64,000 nucleotides of DNA from Tenebrio molitor (Eukaryota; Arthropoda; Insecta; Coleoptera; Tenebrionidae). How positions within the stretch are numbered: the stretch's first letter is position 1; every line of letters starts with the position of its first letter. The notes beneath the pieces are model-generated. The model did not search any database, was not told the origin of the DNA, and worked only from the letters and a program-made list of their open reading frames with translations. Below are positions 25,962-36,211 of the stretch, piece after piece. The translations under genes and the position numbers were made by a program. Where the stretch lies: positions 1,736,001 through 1,800,000 of the forward strand of contig NC_091046.1 in the NCBI RefSeq assembly GCF_963966145.1, given 5' to 3'.

Positions 25962-27457
25962 ATGGAAAATATCCTGCATAAAGTGAACAGGAGGTTTATA
26001 TCATCGCTGTCGGAAGAGGACATACACAGGAATAACAAAATTTTGGAATCGGTAAGTCGAAAATTACAAATGGTTCACTGTGATCTGTAAAAATTCCAAA
26101 AAAAGAGACACAAAGCCCACTTGGTGTGGTGTAGTAAGAGTTGGTAAAACAGATCTCGCCGTTTCTGTTGCTTTGACAGAATTACTTTGATCAGGTGGTT
26201 AACGTGCTAGTCTTGGAAAACATGATAAGTGTGGATCCGGTTTTTGCTAGCATGTTCAGACGTGTCTTCTACGGAGGCAGCTACTACGACGGCCTTCACG
26301 TCGGCCGTGCCTACGATTACGACTTGGACCTGTTGCTGGTGATTCCGAAAGCTGCAAATCCCGATCTACAGCAGAGCGAATTCCCGGGTCACATTCGGTT
26401 GCAAGTGAACGACGCGTCATGGCTGTGGACTTCCCCTGTTTATTCAAATTTCAAACGAACATTCCTCGACGACGACAACTACTTGATCACCGACAAAGCT
26501 TTGAACTGGATGAAGAGCATCGTCCACAAGGGCTTCAACCTTTTACCGTGCACCGATGGCCGACGTTATTTACCGACTGAAGTCGGGGATTTCCCGGTAA
26601 TGACATCTACAGGTAGAACGTGTAGTCAGCAACGTCTTTTAGATACGTTTCAGCAAATCAGGACCGGCTGTGACTCTTCACATCGACGTTGACTGTTACT
26701 ACTGGATAGATGTGGATTTGGTTGTCAGTTTTGTTTTCACCGAGGACAAATGGCCGCCTGGTTTCTTGCCTAATCCGTATTCAAAGTTTATTTCATGGTT
26801 GGGAACAACAACTGACTTGAACGAGTTCTTCATCGTGGCCAAGCAACCGAAAGATGTGCCGAATTATTTTCATCCTGGACGCCACTGGCGATTGTCATTC
26901 CAGGAGCAAGAAAGAAAACTGATTGCTAATAAAGGAAGACTGAAGCCAGTAGGTCGGCTGCTCAAGGTATTATCTCAAATCATGTTTTGGTAAAAAGTTA
27001 AGACTAATCGGTTTTAGAAAATCAAGAAAAAGGAGCAGCACAACAAAATCGCCAGTTACTACATCAAAACCGTTCTTCTTTTCATGGTGGAGCAAAGAAA
27101 TGATGCATTCTGGCAACAGCCCTTGAGTCACGTTTTGTTGGATGTTTTGGAAACTTATACTAAATACATCAGGGACAAGAAGATTCCATATTATTGGAAC
27201 GAGGAATACAACCTGATTGGCCACATAGATGACCGCACTTTGACCAATTTTGCCGACAGACTGGAGTACATCATCAAGGATATTACCAGAAATCCACACA
27301 AACCTGATACAGTGGTCAAATATTTATGTAAAACGATTAATAAACATGATAATCACTTTCGTTCACGTTGGCTTTTTCAGTGAGTAACCGAGAATTGGAA
27401 GAATTCTACCGTGAAGGCTTAGACAAACCAGAGGAATCTTTTTGTACTCTACTTTAA
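25962..27457 (+). CDS. cGAS-like receptor, copy 1 (intact)
   Basis: Nucleotidyltransferase of the cGAS/Mab-21 family; insect members sense a ligand such as dsRNA and make cyclic dinucleotides that activate STING. Exons 25962-26051, 26195-26596, 26643-26966, 27018-27327 and 27381-27457 give 400 residues. The activating-loop motif is GGSYYDGL (residues 57-64). The metal-binding pair is D71-Y-D73 in AYDYDLDLLL. The distal acid is D189 in WIDVDLV. The C-lobe signatures RHWRLSFQEQER and IASYYIKTVLL are present. The second intron is only 46 nt; its position is fixed by alignment with copy 4, which reads straight through there. No zinc ribbon of the vertebrate cGAS type is visible. The last exon adds a charged tail ending in CTLL, a CaaX box. 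AATAAA overlaps the stop. First of four tandem copies. Ligand and product cannot be read from sequence. Confidence 0.9.
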
Positions 27458-27922
27458 TAAATTTTTAATAACGTTAATACTGCATCATTTTTAAACCTTC
27501 ATAATTTACACCTACAGCCAGGACTGATATTTACATTCTACTGATACGAAACTCCGGACAAACTTACATCGCGGGTTCTGTTTTTTCAAGTGATTCCCAA
27601 ATATTGCTGGTAAAATCCATATCTACCTACTGATAGTGAAATGACCTATCAAGGAACGTTTGGGAGATAACGTTGATAAATTATTATCGGAGAAAGTACA
27701 GGTGCAAAATTACTGTGAAAGTGTCTTGAGGATTCGACTTGATTGTAGTAGGTACAATCTATCTTTTCTTCATCAAACTTGCTCATTCTTTTTGTTGATA
27801 AAAATTGAACAATATCAAATCACGTCTTAGTTGCAGGAAGGTGTGATTGACGGATTGTGAATCAACGTTTAAACGCTAGGTACTGTAGTGAACATTGTTC
27901 TTTGTTGCTCATTTACGTCAGC

Positions 27923-29848
27923 ATGGAAAATATCTTGCAAAAAGTCAGCCGCTTCGTATCATTGGCGGACGAGGAGATACAAAGGAACAACGAAATCCTC
28001 AAATCGGTAAGTCCATAACTCGCAGTTGGTAAAACTGTATTGAATTATTAAATGTATTTATTGTAACCTTTGTAAATAGGTGTTCGACGTAATCATTCAA
28101 AATATGAAAAGCGTGGATCAACTTTTTGAAGCCTTGTACAGACGTCCATTTTACGGAGGTAGTTACTATGACCGCCTTCATGTCAAAACTTTGGGTCAAA
28201 GCTACGATTACGACCTGGACCTGCTTCTGTCAATCCCCAAAAAGGCAAGTCCTACCCTAATACGGAGCCACATTCCGGGTCACATTAAGTTGCAAGTGCA
28301 GAACGTATCGTGGTTTGAGACCAAGGAGACCTCTTCTATTTACCCGAAATTCAAAAAGATTTTCCTCGATGACGACAACTTCTTGATCACCGACAAGGCG
28401 CTGCGGTGGATGGAAAGCGTTGTCCAGAAAAGCTTCAACCGTTTACTTCTGTTGCCTTTTGTCACAAGTTATCTGTTGGTTGGAGCCAAGGAATTTCCGG
28501 TAATTACATTTACAGAGAAAATGTCGGTTTGGTCAGCAACGTCTTTTAGATACGTTTCAGCAAATCAGGACCGGCTCTGACTCTTCACGTCGGCGTTGGT
28601 GACTGCACGCTAGATGTGGATTTGGTCATCAGTTTTGTTTTCACCAAGGACGAATGGCCACATGACTCGCCTAATCCGTATTCAAAATATCTTTCGTGCG
28701 GGGGGTCAAGTTGCTTCAACGAGTTTTTCATCGTGGCCAAGAAACCGAAGGATGTGTCGGATTATGTTCTTCCTGAACGCCACTGGCGATTGTCATTCCA
28801 GGAGCAAGAAAGACAACTGATCGCCAATAAAGGAAGACTGAAGCCAGTGGGTCGGCTGCTCAAGGTATTATCACAAATCATATTTTGGTAAAAAATTAAG
28901 ACTAATCGGTTTTAGAAACTGAAGAAAAAGCAGCAACACGATCGCCAGTTACTACATCAAAACAGTTCTTCTTTTGATGGTGGAACAAAGAAGTGACGCA
29001 TTCTGGCAACAGTCCTTGAGTCATGTTTTCTTGGATGCTTTGGAAACTTATACTAAATACATCAGAAACAAGAAGATTCCATATTATTGGAACGAGGAGT
29101 ATAACCTAATTGGCCACGTAGATCATCGCACTTTGACCAATTTTGCCGACAGACTGGAGAATATCATCGAGGATATTAAGAGAAATCCAGACGAACCTTA
29201 CACGGTGGTTGACTATTTGTGTAAAACAATGAATAAACATGACTATTCAATTCACCTGTTATTTTTCAAATATTAACCAATAAAAGAGCAGACATGTACT
29301 TTCGTAGCCTAGCAACAGAAAATTCCAGCGAATATTCCACTCGTGAAAATATAACTGACTATTCCACTAGTGGTCGAGGCGAATATTTTAAACAAACCTT
29401 GATTATTATTTTTATTCAAAGAAATTATTACTTTCTTTCGAAGTTAACTGAGCAATGAAATCATGTGTAACGCAGATTTGCGAACTAGCTTTGAAAATTT
29501 TTATTTTAATCATTGATTTGGTTCATTGAATAGTCTGTTGAATACAACTCGTAGTCAAAGATAGTAGAATATTTTTCCGATGGTATCACTTATGGTCATT
29601 ACGCTTTTGAACACCATTCGTGCTACGCACTCATGGTGTTCATAAAGCGAATGACCATTCGTGATACCACCACAAAAATATTCGACAATCTTTGACTACT
29701 CGTGGTATTATAACTGATAATCACATTTGTTCACATTGCTTTTTCAGTGAATGGCTGGGAACGGGCACAATTCTTTGTTAAAGAGTTAGTAGAGATAGTA
29801 GAGAATAAACCAGAGGACGAGGAGCAATCTTCTTGTACTTTACTTTAA
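27923..29848 (+). pseudogene. cGAS-like receptor, copy 2 (frameshifted)
   Basis: Exons 27923-28006, 28080-28499, 28550-28864, 28916-29220 and 29748-29848 match those of copy 1. The active-site motifs are kept: GGSYYDRL, D-Y-D in QSYDYDLDLL, and TLDVDLV. Exon 4 is 305 nt rather than 310. A net 5-nt loss just after KLKKKQQH shifts the frame and reaches a TGA at 28994-28996, leaving about 299 residues without most of the C-lobe. None of the alternative AG acceptors nearby restores the frame. Downstream, the original frame is open and closely matches copy 1, and the last exon still ends in CTLL, so the break is recent, or an assembly or sequencing error, or this is a truncated product. The last intron is enlarged to 527 nt by a foldback repeat. 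Confidence 0.8.
29550..29706. repeat. Foldback repeat in the last intron of cGLR copy 2
   Basis: An imperfect palindrome of about 155 bp. GTAGTCAAAGATAGTAGAAT at the left pairs with ATTCGACAATCTTTGACTAC at the right, and GGTATCAC, GGTCATTACGC and GAACACCAT have complements in the other arm. It lies entirely in the intron before the CaaX exon. The other cGLR copies lack it. Confidence 0.75.
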
Positions 29849-30114
29849 TAAATTTTAATAACGTTAATAAAACATCATTTTTAAAACCTTCATTAACTTA
29901 GAGATAGAATAGTATTTACAATTTTGTTAGATTTACAATAACAAAGATTCGAAGAAAGAAAACGACGAAAATGCTCCTAAAAAAGACCGCCATCGTACAG
30001 CAATAATTTTTACTCTTTCACAATTAATTTGGGCACAAATATGTCAAAATTTGGTTTGAAGCTCATCCGTTATGGGCTCGAATAGTGCCGTTAGGTTGGC
30101 ACTAGTGATAAAGT
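29849..30114. other. Short spacer after cGLR copy 2
   Basis: AT-rich DNA beginning with the AATAAA that overlaps the copy 2 stop. Nothing else is recognised before the composite element begins. Confidence 0.4.
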
Positions 30115-30414
30115 CCAGGGGTAGGGCACTCTATTAGACGACCTTGAAACAGGTTTAATATTTTGCGGCAACTACAGATGGCGCTCAGATCAGAAAAGAA
30201 ATAAAAAAAATTGCTACTACCAACACAATTTAGTAATTTCTATGGTTGGTCATTCTGGATAAATCCCCAATCGCATTCACTTTCCTAGTAATTCCCAGAA
30301 AAGTGTTGTGACACATGACGCAATTTAGTGGATTGGATAGTGGAAAAACACAAGTAGATTTTGTATTTTTGTGTTCAATTTTTAAGTACTTTTGGACGAT
30401 TTGTATAAAAATTA

Positions 30415-30458
30415 AACCGTGTTGCGTACACGGATGTGAAAATATTCCAAATCACAGG
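30415..30458 (+). pseudogene. THAP-type zinc-finger exon fragment
   Basis: Translated in frame, this gives KPCCVHGCENIPNHR, the C-x3-C opening of a THAP DNA-binding domain, and it ends at a donor-like AGGTAGG. The copy in element B (minus strand near 60788-60830) reads CCVPGCENTPNHR but has a stop codon just upstream. THAP domains occur in P-element transposases and host proteins derived from them. What follows in A does not form a complete domain, so it is a relic. Confidence 0.45.
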
Positions 30459-30790
30459 TAGGTTGTAAAAATTAAATTTTTAAACTTTGATAATAATCAA
30501 TTAATGTTTCCAAAAAATCAGAATTTATATTTAATTATTTATATTATGTTTGTTTCTCAGGTTTTAAGGAATCTTCCAAGACAGAAGACTGCTTCAGTCC
30601 CCGTCAGGAAGAATATAAATATGTATGTTACTCCTGAAAAATGAAAGGTAGGTAGGTTTGTTTTTATGTGATAGTTCAAATACCTAATTGATACTTATTT
30701 TAATTTAGATGCGCTTCGAGCTTTACCTCCTACCATCATTGAGCATTCTGCTGAATCCTGGTCCGTGGAAGAGCCAGAAAAGACATATCT

Positions 30791-30945
30791 AGCGTTCAAA
30801 TTAATTTGTAATCGAGTTATCCATGAATCCGAAATCGTATGTCGTTTCTAGAACAAAAAGCACAGGTTAGATCTGGGCATATCAATCTAAAAGACATACG
30901 GATTCAAATCCATGGATGACTCGATTACAAATTAATTTGATCGCT
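30791..30945. mobile_element. Palindromic MITE, family 'GCGATCAAATTAATTTG', copy 2
   Basis: Same inverted-arm structure as the element at 15409-15564, with arms starting AAATTAATTTGTAATCGAGT. It is present at the equivalent place in element B (60291-60460), so it inserted before A and B were copied. Confidence 0.8.
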
Positions 30946-31498
30946 TTTTACTTACCACAGACCAAGATGGTGAGGACTTCTTTGGTTACCACTCCCACTC
31001 AAAGTAAGAGATGAATCCAATTATCTTTAAAAAAAATATTGAAATTTGTATTTATTTTATTTTTTTACGAGTATTGTTTTACAATATTGTTTGTAAGGAA
31101 GCCTTTAAAACACGACGCGTAGCGGAGTGCTTTTAAAGTCGCAAGTGCTTTAAAGACCCTTAAAACGTGTATTATATGCAATTTTTTATTATACTTGCAC
31201 TACAATCTGAAAATTATAACAAAAAAAGTAAATTGAAATACCTTTTCCAAAGTAATCTGTGTCATTAATTGTTGAGATAGAAACGGTCAATTGATGTGGT
31301 TCGTTCTTCTGTATATTTGTTAAAAATTGTGTATAAATGTGTAGGTATTTATTATTATTACATATTATTATTCAAAATGTAGGTGAATTTGAAAAAACGG
31401 GAAATGACATATTTCGTAATGTAAATTTGGTTTTAAATATTTGTCAATTAATTAATTGTCTACTCGACAGTACCTATTAAATAATTTTTAAACACATT

Positions 31499-31649
31499 CT
31501 GGGCCGTATTTCCTTTTCATTAAAGTTAAAGAACGTGGTTAAATTGTTTTGTCTTTATCTAACATAGTGCTTGGCATATACTTTCACTTTGTCTAATCAA
31601 TTATATTTACCTAATGAAAGGCTTAACGAATAGGAAATCATACGGCCCA
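31499..31649. mobile_element. Small MITE with TGGGCCGTATTTCC ends
   Basis: About 150 bp with inverted ends CTGGGCCGTATTTCC and GGAAATCATACGGCCCA. Element B has an empty site: it reads straight from AAACACAT to ATGTCATTG (around 59735-59755 on the minus strand). Another partial copy lies at 61645-61733 next to element B, including AAGTTAAAGAACG and ATGCCAAGCA phrases in complement. Confidence 0.75.
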
Positions 31650-31796
31650 ATGTCATTGAATTATTTATTTATAAACTGACATACCGTGAAAAAATTGTAA
31701 TCTTTCTAAAAAGGTATTTTCAAACTATGACAAACATGAAAAGAAACGTGTAGGTTTTTTTTTGACATTTCCCTTTTTTTTTTTAATTGAAATGCA

Positions 31797-31925
31797 TACA
31801 ATGGCCAGCAATAAAAACTAGACAGACATCACTTTTGTGTTACGTCAAAATCCAAATGTGTAATTAATGGTTTTTTGACAGTGACATTTAAATGATGGTT
31901 AGTTTTTTTCTTGTCGGTCTTTGTA
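31797..31925. mobile_element. Short MITE, 'TACAATGGCCGGCAA' family
   Basis: About 125 bp with inverted ends of the TACAATGGCC-GCAA type and a conserved middle of CATCATTTAAATGTCAGTG and TTTTGACGT. The same element occurs at 49297-49420 in an intron of the four-TM gene and at 59478-59599 in element B. A TA target is likely because TA borders both ends. Confidence 0.75.
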
Positions 31926-32050
31926 CGTGTATATGTAGAACCTCCTCGTTTTATGCATTCGCTTTGCTCGTATATCAATTTTTGTATTCTTACTTGTTTT
32001 ATAATAAATATTGTAACATTTTATTTGACCTTGTATTTAATTATCATATA

Positions 32051-33677
32051 CAGGGTGTCCCAGAACTCGCGGATCAAATTGAAACTGTATATTCCTTGAT
32101 GGTAATGAAGGTAAAAAACGTTTAGAAAAATATTCAGGGTGCAACAGCTTTTTAGTTATGAATTAATCAAATTGACCAATAGAGCTCGATCTAATTTTCC
32201 TTTATGAGAAAATTGAGTACCTTCCCTCAATTGCCAAGCAACGTATAATTCGATGAATAATAAAATTAATTTCAATATTTGTCTGGTCAACTTGTCGAAA
32301 CAGACGTCAAAAGTGACAGCTACTTTTGAAATAACCAAAAATGGGAAATTTCGCCAAAGGCAGGTGAACAAATGTATAGAATCTAAATCAGGGAACGCAA
32401 GAAGTTTCTTCTTCCGGCAATTAATGAAATATGGTTTGTTATGAGTGAAAATTTCCAGAGCAATTGTAACCTTGAGGGGTATGGGAAATTGACGGGAGGG
32501 ATATGATGAATTGAACCTTTGTTGATGGAAGGTAAAATGGCGACGTAGCGTCAAGTGAGTAATATCACTACCTTAAAAATCTTAGTAAAAAGTGAAATAT
32601 GCAGGGCCTGTGAAGTGAATCAGAACCACAAGAAATTTATCCTGACTCCTGTGTATACACTCTGCATCTGCAACGTATTAGCGCAGCTATACACGAGCGG
32701 GACTTTTCATCGTCGAAATGAAAGAAAAGACTTTTAGGAACATTCTTGACATTGCAAAAAAAGCTGGAGTTACACGTAGGTTTTGAACAACAGATCAAGC
32801 ATAGTGGCAGTTCTGAAAGAAAGAAGACAAAACTGGATTGAACTAACCTATTTATTTTAGCATCATTATTAGTAAAAATTTAAGGTCAAATTTTATAACT
32901 AAATGATGTAGAATGCAACAAATGAAATAAGAAACATGCAAAATAAAAAGAATCATCTGAAGGAATAGGCGAGCTCGTTTTATTAAATTTTTCCTTGCCA
33001 GTCTAAGCATATTAGGAATAACAGTAGCCAGTGTTTCGTGAATTTGATCATTTAGTTCTTCTAAAATATTGATAGGTTCGCGGTAAATATAGTTCTTCAA
33101 ATATACTTCTTCTACCGTCGTCATCAAAGGACTGAAGAACAGCATCTTCAGTCTCTGGTGTTCTAACTTCTCGTGGGGGACCACCAATTGCTTGTTAGGT
33201 AGGCACCAAGGACCCAGTGTCTCGAGCACGGTACCACCAACCATAGAAATACGTTATAATTTGGATGTGGCAAACGTCGTGGAAAACGTATTGCATATTC
33301 CCTTGCATCCTCACTTGCATTGCGCCGGCACTCTTCATAAATTATGAGTATTCCGGCATACTCTGCAGCTGTATACATGATTTCAATAAGAAGTTTGACA
33401 ATTTAGAATCAAATTATAACTTGACGTTGTCAAAATCTTCTCAGTTGCCCAAACATTTACTTGAAATTCCATACCATTCTTACTAGAATTATGTTGCTAG
33501 GCAATTCAAACCTTTGGTTAAATTTACGTGAAATTCAAATTAACTGATTGGTCAACTTTAATTATTCATTACAAAAAATCGGTTATACCCTGTCCTTTTT
33601 TTTAAAACGCTATTGCTTTCAGTTATCACCAAGGAAAACGCACTGTAAGTTTGATCCGCGAGTTCTGGGACAGCCTG
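32051..33677 (-). mobile_element. Internally deleted DUF4817-type DNA transposon
   Basis: Terminal inverted repeats of 28 bp (one mismatch) start CAGGGTGTCCCAGAACTCGC and its partner, flanked by TA on both sides, giving 1627 bp. On the minus strand 33378-33163 reads MYTAAEYAGILIIYEECRRN followed by AREYAIRFPRRLPHPNYNVF, the DUF4817 helix-turn-helix domain of insect DDE transposases. Minus-strand 33106-32950 reads YLKNYIYREPINILEELNDQ, the C-terminal end of such proteins. The central DDE catalytic part is missing, so the element is not autonomous. Element B lacks the whole insertion. Confidence 0.8.
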
Positions 33678-33689
33678 TATAATATACCA

Positions 33690-33850
33690 AGGGACAGATA
33701 TATTGCCGGAAATTTTTTCGAGCAGTCCTCACACACGAGTGTTTGTAACAAGAAAATTACACGAGGGCGCTAGCCCGAGGGTAATTTTGAGCGACAAACA
33801 CGAGTGTTGGACTGCAAGAAAAAATTTCTGGCGATATATATCTGTCCCGA
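33690..33850. repeat. Foldback repeat with GGGCGCTAGCCC core
   Basis: Arms GGGACAGATATATTGCCGG and its complement CGATATATATCTGTCCC flank a second pairing, ACACGAGTGTTTGT with ACAAACACGAGTGT, and a core of CGAGGGCGCTAGCCCGAGGG. The inserted block probably extends to about 34020, where a repeated GCGATTCTCT closes it. Absent from element B. Confidence 0.7.
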
Positions 33851-34403
33851 GGTATATTCGGAAGAGAATCGCCCGAAATTTTTTTTCCCTAGGTCAATTA
33901 TATCGGAAATTTTCCCTAGGGAAAATTTCCGCTTAATTAAATTGTGATTGGTTGCTATTCAAACAATTCGGAGTTGTGATTTGTCAATATAAATCATGTG
34001 ACATTTGAGGGCGATTCTCTCTAAATTTTTTTTGGAACCAGTACGTAGTACAGGATTCAATTTTGCCGCCTTAGCACGATTACAGGCCTCCAATCAACTT
34101 TTTACCGACTTTCGGTAAAACTTTTTTGCGGCAACTATAGATGGCGCTGAAACTTGTTATCCGTTGAACCTGAGAGAGTCGGCTATCTATTCCCCTCTTA
34201 ATCTATGATAAAGTCGTCATCCACACCTATTGCGCATTCCTATGCATTCGCCGCCCCCGAAATATCTCCCTAATTCCTGGATACTAATTTTGAGCCTATA
34301 ATACGTGTCAGTCAGTTGTGAATTATGGTTTGTGTATGGTCTGTCTATACCTTTTTCGGGATATTGACACCTCTACTTTTTGGTACTTTGTAGCAGTCAG
34401 TTC

Positions 34404-34413
34404 GGGGTTTTCC
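34404..34413 (+). promoter_or_regulatory. NF-kB-like site upstream of cGLR copy 3
   Basis: GGGGTTTTCC matches the kB consensus GGGRNWYYCC at every position and lies 270 bp before the copy 3 start codon. The homologous place upstream of copy 1 carries GGGGTTTACC. Sequence from about 34235 to the gene is duplicated from the copy 1 upstream region, so the site moved with the gene. Confidence 0.35.
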
Positions 34414-34682
34414 ACAAACAGTTGTTATCGTTATCCGGTAATCGTCCAATGAACTTTTCTCCACGCTAAAACGTATGTGTTGTGCGTTGGGTGTGGACTG
34501 TTGATGGTTTGAGTGAATTGTTAACGAAACTATTGCATCCGATCCTGGTTAATGCTTGTAAAAATAATACCTGTCATATTTTAGCGAACGTTGTCTTACA
34601 GCGCCTTTCAACGAGCGACGCATTGTTACAAATGGTGTGAATATCAACTAATTGTCCTTGCTTATTTAATAGTGAACACAAC

Positions 34683-36211
34683 ATGGAAAATATCCTGCAT
34701 AAAGTAAGCAGGAGGTTTATATCACCTTCGGAAGAGGACATACACAGGAATAACGAAATTTTCGAATCGGTAAGTCGACAATGACACATGGTTCAGTGTG
34801 ATCGGTAAAAATTCCAAAAAAGAGACACAAAGTCCACTTGGTGTGGTGTAGTAAGAGTTGGTAAAACAGATCTCTATGTTTCTATTGCTTTGAAAGAATT
34901 ACAATAAATAAGAATGACAGGAAACTTTTAATCTTTGATCAGGTGATCAACGTGCTAGTCTTGGAAAACATGCAAAGTGTGGATCCGGTTTTTGCTAGCA
35001 TGTTCAAACGTGTCTTCTACGGAGGCAGCTACTGCGACGGTCTTCACGTCGGTCGTACCTACGATTACGACTTGAACCTGTTGCTGGTGACGCCGCAAGA
35101 TGCAAGTCCCAATCTACAACAGAGCACATTTCCGTCTCACATCCAGTTGCAAGTGAAGAACACATCGTGGCTGCGGACTTCCCCTGTTTACTCAAATTTC
35201 AAACAAACGTTCCTCGACGACGACGACTACTTGATCACCGACAAAGCCTTGACCTGGATCAAGAGCATCGTCCAAAAGGGCTTCCACCTTCTACCGTGCA
35301 CCGGTGGCCGACATTATTTGTCGACTGAAGTCGGGGAGTTCCCGGTAATGACATCTACAGGTAGAATGTGTGGTCACCAATGTCTTCCAGGTATATTTCA
35401 GTGAATCAGGACCGGCTGTGACCCTTCACATCGACGTTGACGGTGACTACAGGATAGATGTGGATTTGATCATCTGTTTTGTGTTCACCGAGGACAAATG
35501 GCCGCCACGTTTCTCGCCTAATCCGTATTCAAAAATTATTTCATGGATGGGACCAACAACTAACTTGAACGAATTCTTCATCGTGGCCAAGAAACCGAAG
35601 GATGTGCCGGATTACTATTTGCATGGACGCCACTGGCGATTGTCATTCCAGGAGCAAGAAAGAGAACTGATTGCCGATAAACGAAAATTGATGGCAGCAG
35701 GTCGACTGCTCAAGGTATTATCGCAAATCATGTTTTGGTAAAAAATTAAGACTAATCGGTTTTAGAAAATGAGGAACAAGGAGCAACATAACAAAATCGC
35801 CAGTTACTACATCAAAACAGTTATTCTTTTCATGGTGAAGCAAAGAAGTGACGCGTTCTGGAAACAGCCTTTGAGTACCGTTTTGTTGGATGTTTTGGAA
35901 ACTTATACTAAATACATCAGGGATAAGAAGATTCCGTATTATTGGAACGAGGAGTACAACCTAATTGGTCACATAGATGACCGCACTTTGACTAATTTTG
36001 CCGACAGACGAGTATATCATCAAGGATATCAAAACAAATCGAGACAAACCTGACACGGTGGCCAAATATTTATGTAAAACGGTTAATAAACATTATAATC
36101 AGAATCACATTTGTCCACGTTGTTTTTTCAGTGAACAACGGGGAATTGGAAGCGTTCTACCGTGAAGGCTTAGACAAACCAGAGAGGCAATCTATTTGTA
36201 CTTTACAATAA
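34683..36211 (+). pseudogene. cGAS-like receptor, copy 3 (late frameshift)
   Basis: Exons 34683-34769, 34943-35344, 35391-35714, 35766-36073 and 36132-36211 parallel copy 1, including the 46-nt intron. The GGSY motif (here followed by CDGL), the D-Y-D pair and RIDVDLI remain. The residue after the catalytic pair is changed, DLNLLL instead of DLDLLL. Exon 4 is 308 nt instead of 310: two bases are lost at the codons for the RLEYII segment. The frame then ends at TGA 36051-36053, giving about 366 residues and losing the last helix and the tail. The original frame remains open to a tail ending CTLQ. The protein may still fold, so loss of function is likely but not certain. Copies 1 and 3 are the closest pair and share their 5' flank. 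Confidence 0.8.

Larger units (their letters stand above)
30115..34161 (+). mobile_element. Composite repeat element, copy A (4.0 kb, with nested insertions)
   Basis: This block is a reverse-complement match, piece by piece, to 59230-61466. Shared anchors include GGGTAGGGCACTCTATTAGA at the left end and CTATAGATGGCGCTGAAACT at the right end. A phrase of the type GCGGCAACTA-AGATGGCGCT occurs in direct orientation near both ends (30172 and 34127), like a terminal direct repeat. Copy A is longer than copy B because it holds three insertions absent from B: 31499-31649, 32051-33677 and about 33685-34020. Between the repeats lies a split THAP-like zinc-finger exon. The family is not identified; it may be a captured gene fragment within a non-autonomous element. 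Confidence 0.75.

Noticed and set aside
26597..26700. Reading cGLR copy 1 straight through this segment
   Set aside because: It leads to a frame without the conserved SGPAVTL and DVDLV motifs; removing the 46-nt GTAATG-TTTTAG intron restores them and matches copy 4.
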